A stretch of DNA of 54,397 nt from Bacteroidia bacterium (GTDB lineage: Bacteria; Bacteroidota; Bacteroidia; Bacteroidales; Prolixibacteraceae). The DNA lies in the NCBI GenBank assembly GCA_026391655.1, contig JAPLDR010000022.1:108667-163063 (forward strand). Direction: 5' to 3'. The notes beneath the pieces are model-generated. The model ran no database searches. It worked only from the letters and a program-made list of their open reading frames with translations, and was not told the origin of the DNA. This document shows, piece after piece, positions 42,980 to 52,425 of this stretch; within the stretch, counting starts at the first letter, position 1; each line of letters opens with the position of its first letter. The translations under genes were made by a program, and so were the position numbers.

Positions 42980-44200
42980 TTACAATTGTTTGTTGAGACT
43001 ATTTTTAACTAAATCGTCAAACGCGTTGTAAACTCCTCTGGTCTGGCTCCGCTCCTGATGATCAGCTTGCTGTTGTGCCCATCGCGAGGCAATATTCTTC
43101 ATTTCTGCATCAGCGTGCTCAAAAAAGAGCTGATAACCTGCACAGAATCTGGGTTGGTGATTATCTTCCGGATCTTTGATCCTGTCTTTAGTGCATCCTC
43201 CAAAACATTTCGAATACCATGGACACATCTTGCATTTACGTGGAAGCATCGCTTTAGCCTTTCCGAAATCGTCCTGTTTTTTGGAGTTTAGCATGTTGAT
43301 AATCTTATCGTGACGGATGTTTCCGAGGCGATGTCTGTTTTCAACAAAGAAATCACACGCATAAACGTTTCCATTGTGTTCTATAACGACATAGGCGCCA
43401 CATTCTTTCATCAACGCGCATTCAGGAGCTTCCAGACCAACATAACTGTGAAAGACCGATTCGAAATGTCGGACCGAGGTGGTTGGCTGTCCGTCTTTGA
43501 AATCAGCGAGCCATAAATCAAATAATGTGATCAGGAATTGACCATATTTTTCGGCGGTCAATGAGAAAGGAGCCGCCTTTGATGGATCATTGGGATCAGT
43601 TTCAACGATTGGAATAAACTGCATCCATGTTAGCCCCAGGTTTTTATAGTAATTGTATAGTTCTTTTGCTTTGTCGGAAGAATAGTCTGTAATACAACAC
43701 ATTGCATTAACTGCTACCCCTTCTTCCAACAATATTCCGGCTTTATCTTCAACTGTTTTCCATGTTTTATGGTGACCTTTATCAATCCGGTAACGGTCGT
43801 GGATATGTTCCGGGCCGTCGAGTGAAAGACCAATCAGCCAGTCATATTTTTTAAAGAATTTCGCCCATTCACGATCGAGCAAAGTGCCATTGGTTTGAAA
43901 ACCGTTTCCGACAGACTGCCCGTGGCCATATTTCATCTCCAGTTCGATGGCCCGTTTGTAAAAGTCGAGCCCCATCAATGCCGGTTCTCCCCCCTGCCAG
44001 GCAATTGAAACGGCATCACCCGACTGCTGCATAACCTGCCTGATCATCTCCTCCTGAATCTCAGCACTCATTGGATGGGTTTTTGTTTCGGGAAATAATT
44101 TATCCTTATTGAGATAGAAACAGTAGGTGCAGTCAAGATTACAATCAGGACCTGAGGGCTTTACTAACACGGATGTAAGCGGACGATGTTTTTGTGCCAT
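42980..44200 (-). CDS. Anaerobic sulfatase-maturating enzyme (radical SAM/SPASM)
   Basis: anSME converts the active-site Cys or Ser of sulfatases to formylglycine under anaerobic conditions. The radical SAM motif CNLDCTYC has Cys20, Cys24 and Cys27. The N-terminal KPSGPDC, SIAWQGGEP and FQTNGTLL blocks are present. The C-terminal SPASM cysteines appear as CGAYVV, CDFF, CKMCPWYSKCFGGCTKDR and RFCAGY. Length 406 fits. No sulfatase gene is adjacent, so its targets lie elsewhere; the LTA-synthase-like protein uses Thr or Ser and does not need maturation. Confidence 0.93.
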   Translation of the reverse strand: MAQKHRPLTSVLVKPSGPDCNLDCTYCFYLNKDKLFPETKTHPMSAEIQEEMIRQVMQQSGDAVSIAWQGGEPALMGLDFYKRAIELEMKYGHGQSVGNGFQTNGTLLDREWAKFFKKYDWLIGLSLDGPEHIHDRYRIDKGHHKTWKTVEDKAGILLEEGVAVNAMCCITDYSSDKAKELYNYYKNLGLTWMQFIPIVETDPNDPSKAAPFSLTAEKYGQFLITLFDLWLADFKDGQPTTSVRHFESVFHSYVGLEAPECALMKECGAYVVIEHNGNVYACDFFVENRHRLGNIRHDKIINMLNSKKQDDFGKAKAMLPRKCKMCPWYSKCFGGCTKDRIKDPEDNHQPRFCAGYQLFFEHADAEMKNIASRWAQQQADHQERSQTRGVYNAFDDLVKNSLNKQL

Positions 44201-44368
44201 AATAATAGTTTATTGCAGCAAATGGCGAAAATAATGAAAATCCATTTGCTAGCCGCTTTCATTGCATTATAATAAGGCAAAATGAAATTTTACTCATACA
44301 TTTTGTTATAGAGCCAAAGATTAGGTCGGGTTGAGTTGCTGCTTTCCTGAAATTAGGTATTTTTACTT

Positions 44369-44376
44369 TAATTTTG
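44369..44376 (+). promoter_or_regulatory. Candidate -7 promoter element for the TonB-dependent receptor gene
   Basis: TAATTTTG matches TAnnTTTG, 25 bp upstream of the ATG at 44402. Confidence 0.5.
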
Positions 44377-44401
44377 AATTCAACCGATAGCCTGATTATA
44401 A

Positions 44402-46852
44402 ATGCCAAGACTTCTATCTTCACTTTTGTCAATTATTTGGTTGTCTGTTCTGCCAGTATCCGGTCAGATGTCAGGTATTCCTGTAAAAGGTAAGGTGCTT
44501 GATCCTGAGCAGCATCCCCTTGAAATGGTTAATGTTTCGATCAAGGGAACCACGCTTGGAGTGGTAACCAATAGCCTTGGTGAGTTCTCCCTTCCTCCGG
44601 TTTCCGGAAAATCAATCGTACTTGTTTTTTCGTTTGTGGGTTATGAAACATCTGAACAGGAGGTTTCTCTATCCGTAAATCCATCTGTATCACAAATTCT
44701 TAAACCTGTTTTGCAACGGATTCACGAAATAGTTGTCGAAGGGAGGGTAGCTGATAATAATCTTGTGACGATTCCTCAGAAATTAACGGAAAGACTGCCA
44801 GCGATGGCCGGAAGCGTTGAGACATTAATTAAGACACTTCCAGGCGTAAGCAACAACAATGAACTAAGTTCTCAATACTCGGTAAGGGGTGGTAATTATG
44901 ACGAAAATCTTGTTTATGTGAATGGGATTGAGATTATTCGTCCTTTTCTTGTGAAATCTGGTGAACAGGAGGGATTAAGTTTCATCAACAATGATATGGT
45001 CTCTTCAATCGGCTTCTCATCTGGTGGATTTGATGCATCTTACGGTGATAAAATGTCGTCTGTGCTTGATATAACTTACCGAAAACCAGATCGTAACGGA
45101 GCATCTGCTGAAATCGGTGCCTTGGGTGCCTCAGCTCATTTCGAGGGGAGTGCTGCTAAAGGGAAATTTTCGCACCTGACCGGAATCCGTTACAAAAATA
45201 CCGCCTATTTGCTGGGAACGCTTGATAAAAAAGGGGAGTACAACCCTTCGTTTACCGATATTCAGACCTATTTGAATTACAAGTTTAACCCACATTTTTC
45301 TTTGGGTTTCTTAGGAAATTACGCCTCTAACATCTTTCAGTTTATCCCCGAAACCCGATTAACTAAGTTTGGTACTTTGACCAATCCCTATGAATTTCTG
45401 GTTTATTTTGAAGGTAAGGAGCGTGATAAATTTGAGAATTATCTGGGGGCGCTAGCTATAGACTATTCACCAAACTCAAAATTATCTCTCAAATTTCAGG
45501 CAAGTTCTATTCATTCATCTGAAAAGGAATCATTTGATATTCTGGGGGAATATTATTTAAGTGACATTAATCAAATGCCTGAATCGCAGGAATATCCTGA
45601 TAGTTCAATGTTGATTGGTACAGGCTCATACCTCGATCATGCCCGGAATTCGCTGATTGCAAGAGTTTCGGGTTTAGAGCATCGCGGCACTTTATCAGTC
45701 GGTCATCATAAGTTTCAATGGGGTTTAAAATACCAGCACGAGCGGATTTCAGATCGCGTGAATGAGTGGGAAATGCGTGATTCAACCGGATATTCACTTC
45801 CCTATGGCAGCGATAATTTAGCACTTTATCGCTATGTGTCAGGGAGTAATGATGTTGCATCAAACCGCTTTTCGGGATTTATTCAGGATAGCTGGACGAC
45901 GGGTACTGGAAACGGAGAGCTGGCATTTACAGGAGGAATCAGGATGCAATACTGGGATTACAACCAGCAGACTATTGTAAGCCCGCGAATTTCGGGGAGT
46001 TGGAAAATAGGATCTGCAAGAAACCGGATAATCAGAGCAGCCTGGGGAGTTTACAATCAAATGCCGTTTTTTAAGGAATTGAAGAATAGGGAAGCTCAGA
46101 TCGTAAAAGGAATAAAGGCTCAAAAAGCGGTCCATTACCTTCTCGGATACGACCAGATTTTCACCGCTTTTAACCGTCCGTTCAGATTTACGACGGAGGT
46201 ATGGTATAAAGCGCTTAGCCATTTGGTCCCCTATCAGATTGATAATTTGAATATTCGTTATATTCCGGATCAACAGGCGATAGGTTATGCTACAGGTATC
46301 GATTTTAAAATTAATGGTGAATTTGTGCCCGGCGCGCAATCATGGGCAAGTCTTTCGCTAATGAAAACGGAAGAGGATATCATTGGTGATTTTTATTTGA
46401 AGGAGAACACTGCCGGTACTGGTACCGAAAAGATTCATCCGGGTTATATTCCTCGGCCGACTGATCAACGCTTTAATTTTAGTCTCTTTTTTCAGGATTA
46501 TTTTCCGGGTTATCCTTCCGTAAAAATGAGCATGACCCTGTTTTATGGAAGTCGCTTACCTTTTGGTCCGCCGCAAGGTGAACGCTATTTGGATACTTTC
46601 AGAATGCCTCCTTACCGGAGGGTTGATGTTGGATTTTCCAAAGCATTGATTAATAATGAGAAAATGGTTATTCAACAAGACAAAAAGTATGGCATAAAAG
46701 AGGCGTGGATCGGTCTTGAACTGTTCAATCTTTTCGATATCAATAATACCATTTCCTATTTCTGGATATCAGATATTAAAAATCAGATGCATGCTGTTCC
46801 AAATTACCTTACCGGACGGCGTATTAATCTGAAACTGGGGATTCGGTTTTGA
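44402..46852 (+). CDS. TonB-dependent outer-membrane receptor with carboxypeptidase-like N-domain
   Basis: The signal peptide covers residues 1-21. A CarboxypepD_reg-like domain follows (about 26-110; GKVLDPEQHPLEMVNVSIKGT, SFVGYETSEQ), then the plug (about 125-235; GSVETLIKTLPGVSNNNELSSQYSVRGG, FDASYGDKMSSVLDI), and a beta barrel ending with ..RRINLKLGIRF. It moves a ligand across the outer membrane using TonB/ExbBD. There is no SusD gene next to it, so it is not a SusC-type glycan transporter; siderophore, peptide or vitamin substrates are possible. Length 816 is normal. Confidence 0.9.
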   Translation: MPRLLSSLLSIIWLSVLPVSGQMSGIPVKGKVLDPEQHPLEMVNVSIKGTTLGVVTNSLGEFSLPPVSGKSIVLVFSFVGYETSEQEVSLSVNPSVSQILKPVLQRIHEIVVEGRVADNNLVTIPQKLTERLPAMAGSVETLIKTLPGVSNNNELSSQYSVRGGNYDENLVYVNGIEIIRPFLVKSGEQEGLSFINNDMVSSIGFSSGGFDASYGDKMSSVLDITYRKPDRNGASAEIGALGASAHFEGSAAKGKFSHLTGIRYKNTAYLLGTLDKKGEYNPSFTDIQTYLNYKFNPHFSLGFLGNYASNIFQFIPETRLTKFGTLTNPYEFLVYFEGKERDKFENYLGALAIDYSPNSKLSLKFQASSIHSSEKESFDILGEYYLSDINQMPESQEYPDSSMLIGTGSYLDHARNSLIARVSGLEHRGTLSVGHHKFQWGLKYQHERISDRVNEWEMRDSTGYSLPYGSDNLALYRYVSGSNDVASNRFSGFIQDSWTTGTGNGELAFTGGIRMQYWDYNQQTIVSPRISGSWKIGSARNRIIRAAWGVYNQMPFFKELKNREAQIVKGIKAQKAVHYLLGYDQIFTAFNRPFRFTTEVWYKALSHLVPYQIDNLNIRYIPDQQAIGYATGIDFKINGEFVPGAQSWASLSLMKTEEDIIGDFYLKENTAGTGTEKIHPGYIPRPTDQRFNFSLFFQDYFPGYPSVKMSMTLFYGSRLPFGPPQGERYLDTFRMPPYRRVDVGFSKALINNEKMVIQQDKKYGIKEAWIGLELFNLFDINNTISYFWISDIKNQMHAVPNYLTGRRINLKLGIRF

Positions 46853-46959
46853 AATGTACTTCTAAACAAAATCAAAAATCATTGCTGGAATCCTTAAAAT
46901 TGGATAGATTGGCACAATCAAAAGAAAATCATATATTAACCGGTTAAAACACTGAAGTT

Positions 46960-47448
46960 ATGGAGACGAGGGATTATATCGAAAGGGAAAACCGCTATGG
47001 CGCACATAATTATCATCCGCTTCCTGTCGTTTTGGAACGTGGTGAGGGAATTTTCGTCTGGGATGTTGAAGGAAAGCGCTACTTCGATTTTCTTGCAGCT
47101 TATTCTGCGGTAAATCAAGGCCATTGTCACCCAAAGATTGTGAAAGCGCTCATTGAACAGGCCGGGAAGCTGGCACTCACCTCAAGAGCTTTCTATAATA
47201 ATGTTTTGGGAGAATGGGAAGAGTTTATGACGCAGCAATTGGGATATGACAAGATTTTGCCCATGAATTCTGGTGCCGAAGCCGATGAAACTGCACTTAA
47301 ACTGACCCGTAAATGGGGTTACAAGGTGAAGGGGATTTCTAAAAATGAGGCGCGTATCGTAGTTTGCAACGGGAATTTCCATGGCCGGACCATTACAATT
47401 GTTTCGATGTCGTCTGATCCTGAATCTTATAACGATTATGGCGCTTGA
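46960..47448 (+). pseudogene. rocD: Ornithine--oxo-acid aminotransferase, 5' fragment
   Basis: This frame begins as ornithine aminotransferase: [41 protein letters not shown] and [18 protein letters not shown]. It runs through [24 protein letters not shown] and then stops. The intact family continues for about 15 residues (a PxTPGF..IPYND-type stretch) before ALERELQ, which here begins immediately in another frame. So about 45 bp, not divisible by three, is missing at about 47441. Ornithine aminotransferase makes glutamate semialdehyde from ornithine, the product of the argF/arcC pair at 15.6-17.6 kb. Confidence 0.82.
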
Positions 47449-48124
47449 GCGGGAATTACAACATTCCAACACTGCCGGTTTTTTGGTGGAACCGATTCAG
47501 GCTGAGGCTGGCGTTTATGTCCCTGGTGATGGTTATCTGAAAAAAGCAGCAGAGTTATGCAAAAAATACAATGTCCTTTTTGTGGCCGATGAGGTGCAAA
47601 CCGGGCTTTGCCGTACAGGTAAGATGCTGGCCTGCGATCACGAAGGAGTCCGTCCTGATATCCTGGTACTTGGGAAAGCTATTTCGGGTGGAATGTTCCC
47701 TGTTTCGTGCGTGTTGGCTGATGATGAGATCATGCTAACCATTAAACCCGGTGAACACGGTTCAACTTATGGTGGTAACCCTATTGCTGCAAAAGTTTCT
47801 ATTGCTGCGATGAATGTTCTCATTGATGAAAAACTGGCCGAAAATGCGACACGGATCGGGAAAATATTCCGGGACGAAATGAAGGCATTTAAAACGCCGC
47901 TTATTGAAGAAGTGCGTGGAAAAGGACTGCTGAATGCCATTCAGATCAAGACATTTGAGGGGAAAAAGGCCTGGGATTTATGTCTTTTGATGAAAGAAAA
48001 CGGCATTTTGGCGAAGCCTACGCACGAACATACAATCCGTTTTACGCCACCTCTGATTATTACTGAAGCGCAAATGCGCGAAGCGATCGGATTAATTCAA
48101 AAGTCGATGACGGAGTTTATTTAA
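47438..48124 (+). pseudogene. rocD: Ornithine--oxo-acid aminotransferase, 3' fragment
   Basis: This part starts at [28 protein letters not shown] and includes FVADEVQTGLCRTGK, the PLP lysine in LVLGKAISGGMFPVS, EHGSTYGGNP and the C-terminal domain to IQKSMTEFI. It is complete to the natural end. The ATG at 47438 is fortuitous. The two fragments overlap by a few bases in different frames, as expected from a small out-of-frame deletion. Confidence 0.82.
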
Positions 48125-48380
48125 ACTTCAAATCGTTAAATATTTGAAGGGTGTATTCTCATAATTTTGTCGGGAGCATTCAAGTAAAAAATTTAGGTCG
48201 AATTATTATTGAAAATTTATTTAAAAGATCTTTGAAGTTTCCAAAAAATTATGCACTTTTGATACACTTTTTAAAAACCTAAAGATAGAAAATGAAAAAC
48301 AAAGTTATTTAGTTCGATAGACCCTAACAGAAATAATTATAACGTTCTTATCATTACCTAACTTCAAAAATAAAAATCAA

Positions 48381-49619
48381 ATGTTTGAAAATCTTTGTCT
48401 CTTAATCAGCTTTTCAATAAGTTTTACGGTAGTTTTTTTCGCCGTTCCTAGAATCATTGCTATTGCGAATGCCAAAAAACTCTTTGATGTACCTACAAAA
48501 CGGTCTGCCAATCAGCAGAAGGTTATCCCTAATCTTGGTGGAATTGCCATATTTGCAGGATTTTACGTTAGTACAATCATTTCAATGGAAGGACTTGATC
48601 GCAATAAGATCATTGGCCTTTTACTGGTCACCGTCATCATGTTTCTTATGGGTTTGCAGGATGATATTATAGGTCTTTCTGCCAGCAAAAAACTTATGGG
48701 ACAAATCTGCGTGGCCCTCTATCTGATTATCGTGTGCAACATTCGGTTAACCAATCTGCATGGGATTTTTGGGGTTTCTGAAATCAGCTATGGCTTTAGT
48801 TTTTTTATTTCGCTGATCGCAATTATTGGCTTAATCAATGCCTTTAACCTGATCGACGGAATTGACGGGCTTGCATCCGGTATCGGAGCACTTATTTCAG
48901 CGACGTATGGATTTTTATTCCTGTATTTCGGCCAAATGGAATATGCCATTGTATCTTTCAGTCTAACTGGTGCCTTGTCTTCATTTTTCTTTTTTAATGT
49001 TTTTGGAACAAACAACAAGATATTCATGGGTGACACGGGATCGCTTACCTTGGGTGTATTGTTTGCCATGTTAACCATCTGGTATAACGAGATAATTCCA
49101 ACAACCGGTTTAAACAACCTGGAATGGACATCGCCGGCAATCTCACTTGCGATTATGATTGTTCCTGTAGTTGATTCAATCCGGGTAATTTATATTCGCA
49201 TTTTACAGGGGAAATCCCCCTTTTCTCCGGATATGAACCATATTCATCATCAGCTTATCAGAATAAAAAACAGTCACCTGGATGCAACTATCAGCATGGT
49301 ACTTGCCAACCTCCTGCTCATCTGTTTAGCGTTCAGTTTGATACATGTTATGGGAAATTCGGTTGTATTCTTTTTGATTCTGGCGATTGGATTTTCACTG
49401 GCTTATCTCCCGGTTTTTGTCCTTAAAATGAAGAGAAAGGAAGTGAAATCAGTATATGTTCTTACCAAACAGGAAGAAATAAACCTACAGTTGACTAAAT
49501 CATTAAAGAACCAGCCAGTAACGGAAATTTCAACTGATGGAAAGAATATACTAGCCAACGAAGACCCGTCGAAGAAGGGTCATTCTCCATGGGATAAACT
49601 AAATAACCAAAATAACTAA
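48381..49619 (+). CDS. MraY/WecA family phosphosugar-1-phosphate transferase
   Basis: This membrane enzyme moves a sugar-1-phosphate (usually GlcNAc-1-P) to undecaprenyl phosphate and starts O-antigen, capsule or similar glycans. It has about ten hydrophobic helices and the family's motifs: VPTKRSANQQKVIPNLGG, LQDDIIGLSASKKLMGQ, NAFNLIDGIDGLASG, FMGDTGSLTLG and NHIHHQLIRI. A polar, charged tail of about 50 residues ends the protein. Length 412 and the MNHIHH motif favour WecA over MraY. The 256 bp upstream are AT-rich and hold nothing else I can identify. Confidence 0.9.
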   Translation: MFENLCLLISFSISFTVVFFAVPRIIAIANAKKLFDVPTKRSANQQKVIPNLGGIAIFAGFYVSTIISMEGLDRNKIIGLLLVTVIMFLMGLQDDIIGLSASKKLMGQICVALYLIIVCNIRLTNLHGIFGVSEISYGFSFFISLIAIIGLINAFNLIDGIDGLASGIGALISATYGFLFLYFGQMEYAIVSFSLTGALSSFFFFNVFGTNNKIFMGDTGSLTLGVLFAMLTIWYNEIIPTTGLNNLEWTSPAISLAIMIVPVVDSIRVIYIRILQGKSPFSPDMNHIHHQLIRIKNSHLDATISMVLANLLLICLAFSLIHVMGNSVVFFLILAIGFSLAYLPVFVLKMKRKEVKSVYVLTKQEEINLQLTKSLKNQPVTEISTDGKNILANEDPSKKGHSPWDKLNNQNN

Positions 49620-49673
49620 ATTCAAAAGTAGAAGACTAAGTTTATTTAAGCTTTGCAATGGAATAAAAAGCAG

Positions 49674-49708
49674 AAAGGCGGGAGTAAATCTACCGCCTTT
49701 TTGTTTTT
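49674..49708 (+). terminator. Intrinsic terminator after the WecA-like gene
   Basis: AAAGGCGG (49674-49681) pairs with CCGCCTTT (49693-49700) around an 11-nt loop, followed by TTGTTTTTG. Confidence 0.85.
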
Positions 49709-49898
49709 GTACTCATCGCTGAAGAATAACTAACCAAAAAAAAAAAGACCTGATTCACTGAAGTTGCTTGTTTTCGGAATCAAAGCACTCTATTTTCGTA
49801 ACTTGAAAACAAATCTATTTCGTTTGAGAAAAACCGGAGTTCTTAAAAAAATAGAAATGTTAGTTTATCGAATAAGTAAATATTTAAAAAATTGAGTT

Positions 49899-49982
49899 AT
49901 GAAAACAAAAAATTTTTATTTAGCAGTGTTGATGTTGGGGTTTCTTTCGTGGTGCTGCAATAAAAATGATCAACCGCTATGA
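49899..49982 (+). pseudogene. Lipoprotein signal peptide, detached 5' fragment
   Basis: This ORF reads KTKNFYLAVLMLGFLSWCCN and then KNDQPL and stops at 49982. It is a typical SPII signal peptide with a lipobox ending in Cys (FLSWC/C) followed by an Asn/Asp linker. The stop overlaps the ATG of the following 315-codon frame, which has no signal peptide of its own. A frameshift or a small deletion near 49975 would join them as one lipoprotein. A real short ORF is unlikely. Confidence 0.6.
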
Positions 49983-50926
49983 ATGCGATCTCTACTTCAG
50001 CCGGTTATCAGGTATTGGCAGGTCCAGCCGATTTAACTACAAAAAGTGCTGTCATATCTCCTTTAGATACGATTACGCACAGTATTCTTTTATCTGACAT
50101 TGCTGGAGTGTATGATTATAAGGCAAATACGGTTACCAAAGGACCTAATTCGATATTGCGTTTCTTTTCCAAAACAGCTGAAAATCCGCAGATGATTGTT
50201 CGTTTACCCGAAGAGAAAATTAAAGCATCAAAATCGCTGTTGCATTATACTCCAAGTGACACTTTGTTGACCAATAACTATGTGGTGACATTATCCGATT
50301 ACCAATACAATTTCAATTGGTTTGTCAGCTACGATTATAAAATGGCATCTTCAATTAAAATCAAGGATGTAAATGCCGGAGTATTGAAAATTCAATCATC
50401 AAGTAATAAAACTGATGGTTATCATTTTGCTTCGGAATTTGTATTTCCCAATGGTTATGTAACTAAATGTCAATATTCATCGGGCGACACCGCTACTTCT
50501 GTTTATGCCATTACTGATGGTACAAAGACCCTCTATGAAGAAAAATATACTGCCATCAAAAGCATTACGGATATGAGACATAGAGAAACAGCATTTTCCT
50601 TGACGATTGGTAATGTATTGATCACAAGAAATTTGGGCAAAGGACAAGCAAGCCTCGATAGCGCAAAAGTATATGTGGGTGGCGTTTTGCAATTGAAATC
50701 GAAGGTTGAGCTCGTTGATAAAACAACCGATCCTATCGATAATTGTATTACAAATAAGAAGAGGGAATTGAAAATTACCTTCGATGACGGCACATCTTCC
50801 ACATTTACCGAACTTGCCGGAAATGTTATAACCGACATCAGCTCACTGTTTATATCAATGCGCCAGGTTTATTTTGCCACGGGTATTATTGACTGGATTG
50901 CATGGGATATTTACACGCATAAATAA
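49979..50926 (+). pseudogene. Unknown lipoprotein body (signal peptide in another frame)
   Basis: I do not recognise the 315-residue product. It is beta-rich and Thr/Ser/Tyr-rich (PLDTITHSILLSDIAGVYDYKA, LSDYQYNFNWFVSYDYKMAS), without membrane helices, as expected for a surface or periplasmic lipoprotein. The first residues (NAISTSAGYQVLAGPADLT) look like the middle of a protein, and the lipoprotein signal peptide lies just upstream in a different frame. It is therefore probably damaged or misassembled. The alternative is a cytosolic protein starting at 49979, which I find less likely. Confidence 0.6.
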
Positions 50927-51133
50927 AAAAATAGCGACTTATAATTAGGGGTTTAACAAAAATATTGTCAGGGTTAAGGGTGTGTAATAGAGTGCTTTAT
51001 CTGTTTTGTTTGTCAAGTAGTCTATCATTTGGCATATGGTATAATTCAAGTGTCCGTGTTCTTCTATTGCACTCCCTCCCTTTGCCCGAAATCTAAACTG
51101 GCTTATTATTCATAACGGATAATCTGGAAAGTT

Positions 51134-51172
51134 AGAGGAAGATAATATCTTCCTCTTCTTTTCATTTTACTT
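51134..51172 (+). terminator. Hairpin in the 344-bp gap before the two-component genes
   Basis: AGAGGAAGAT (51134-51143) pairs perfectly with ATCTTCCTCT (51147-51156) around AAT and is followed by a T-rich tract. The rest of 50927-51270 is AT-rich and holds no gene I can support. Confidence 0.7.
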
Positions 51173-51270
51173 TTCATTTTTACTACTTTTATACATAACT
51201 GCAACAAGAGCAGTATGGAACGTTAAAATACTTTTTTTCGAAAGGTTTATAAAATATAAATTGGTTATAA

Positions 51271-52425
51271 ATGAAATATGTTGGAAGTAAGACCCTGAAT
51301 ATTAGAATCATCGAACTGATTGTATTTATTGTGATTTGGGTGGCCATATTCTCAGTCCCTTTTTTCAGTCAAAGACTCAATAACGCCGTGAATTGGGCTA
51401 AAGTGATTGGGGAATGGATCAGGATGTTTTCGTATTTAATCATCTTTGTAGTCAATATCCTTATTTTGGTTCCGAAATTTTTATTTCAAAAAAAGTACAG
51501 CACCTATATTGGATTAGCCTTATTTGTCATACTCTTTACGATTGGAATGAGCATATCGTTAGGATTAATTCTTACTCCTCCCCAACCTATGGAAATGCCA
51601 CCCATGGATTTTGGTCCGGGAATGCCGCCGATGGAATTAGGGACAGGAATGCCTGCTCCATTAGGCTACAGACCTGTTACTCAGCCGGAGCAAAAATCAA
51701 TATTTATGATTTTAACCGACGAGATGATCATTTCGCTGCTCGTAGTTGGAGCCGGAACCTCATTTAAGATGGTCTCTCAATGGCTTAACGAAGAAAGCAG
51801 ACGCAAAGATTTAGAGAAAGAACAATTGAAAACTGAATTGGCTTTTCTAAGGCATCAGGTAAGTCCTCATTTTTTTATGAATACGCTGAATAACATCCAC
51901 GCACTGATTGACATAAATGCAGAAGATGCCAAGAACACGATCATTGAGTTATCGACAATGATGAGATACTTACTTTACGATACTGCCCAGGGACAAACCA
52001 CATTGAAAAAAGAGATTAATTTCATTGAGAGCTATATTGCACTGATGCAATTGCGATTTCCAAAGAAAGTAACTGTCACCCTGGATGTACCCAAAAAAAT
52101 ACACGACATTCAGATCCCACCAATGCTTTTCCTTTCATTTCTCGAGAATGCGTTTAAACATGGCGTTAGTTATCAAACCGAATCGTTTGTTTCATTCAAA
52201 TTAGAACAAATGGATAACCAGTTGAATTGCAATATTAAAAATAGCAAACACAACAACAAGGAAAATCTTGATAAAAGTTATTCCGGTATTGGTTTGACCA
52301 ACATAAAGAAGAGTCTCAAATTACTCTTTGGAAACGACTACCTTCTGAATATTTACGAGAACGATAAAGAATTTGAGGTACAATTAACCATTCCAATATA
52401 TGAGGATAAAATGCTTGTCCATTGA
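51271..52425 (+). CDS. LytS/YehU-type sensor histidine kinase
   Basis: Four membrane helices are predicted (about 11-31, 50-70, 79-101, 151-170). The extracytoplasmic loop between helices 3 and 4 (about 103-142) is rich in Met and Pro (PMEMPPMDFGPGMPPMELG). After a coiled-coil (172-192) comes the His_kinase (PF06580) segment FLRHQVSPHFFMNTLNNIH with phospho-acceptor His200 and ALMQLRF, then the HATPase with PPMLFLSFLENAFKHG and SGIGLTNIKKSL. The gene overlaps the response-regulator gene by 26 bp, so the two are translationally coupled. The unusual loop may bind a soft metal such as copper, which is inference. Confidence 0.92.
   Translation: MKYVGSKTLNIRIIELIVFIVIWVAIFSVPFFSQRLNNAVNWAKVIGEWIRMFSYLIIFVVNILILVPKFLFQKKYSTYIGLALFVILFTIGMSISLGLILTPPQPMEMPPMDFGPGMPPMELGTGMPAPLGYRPVTQPEQKSIFMILTDEMIISLLVVGAGTSFKMVSQWLNEESRRKDLEKEQLKTELAFLRHQVSPHFFMNTLNNIHALIDINAEDAKNTIIELSTMMRYLLYDTAQGQTTLKKEINFIESYIALMQLRFPKKVTVTLDVPKKIHDIQIPPMLFLSFLENAFKHGVSYQTESFVSFKLEQMDNQLNCNIKNSKHNNKENLDKSYSGIGLTNIKKSLKLLFGNDYLLNIYENDKEFEVQLTIPIYEDKMLVH

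Noticed and set aside
45860-46339. Minus-strand open frame opposite the TonB-dependent receptor
   Set aside because: The barrel-domain reading on the plus strand is unambiguous.
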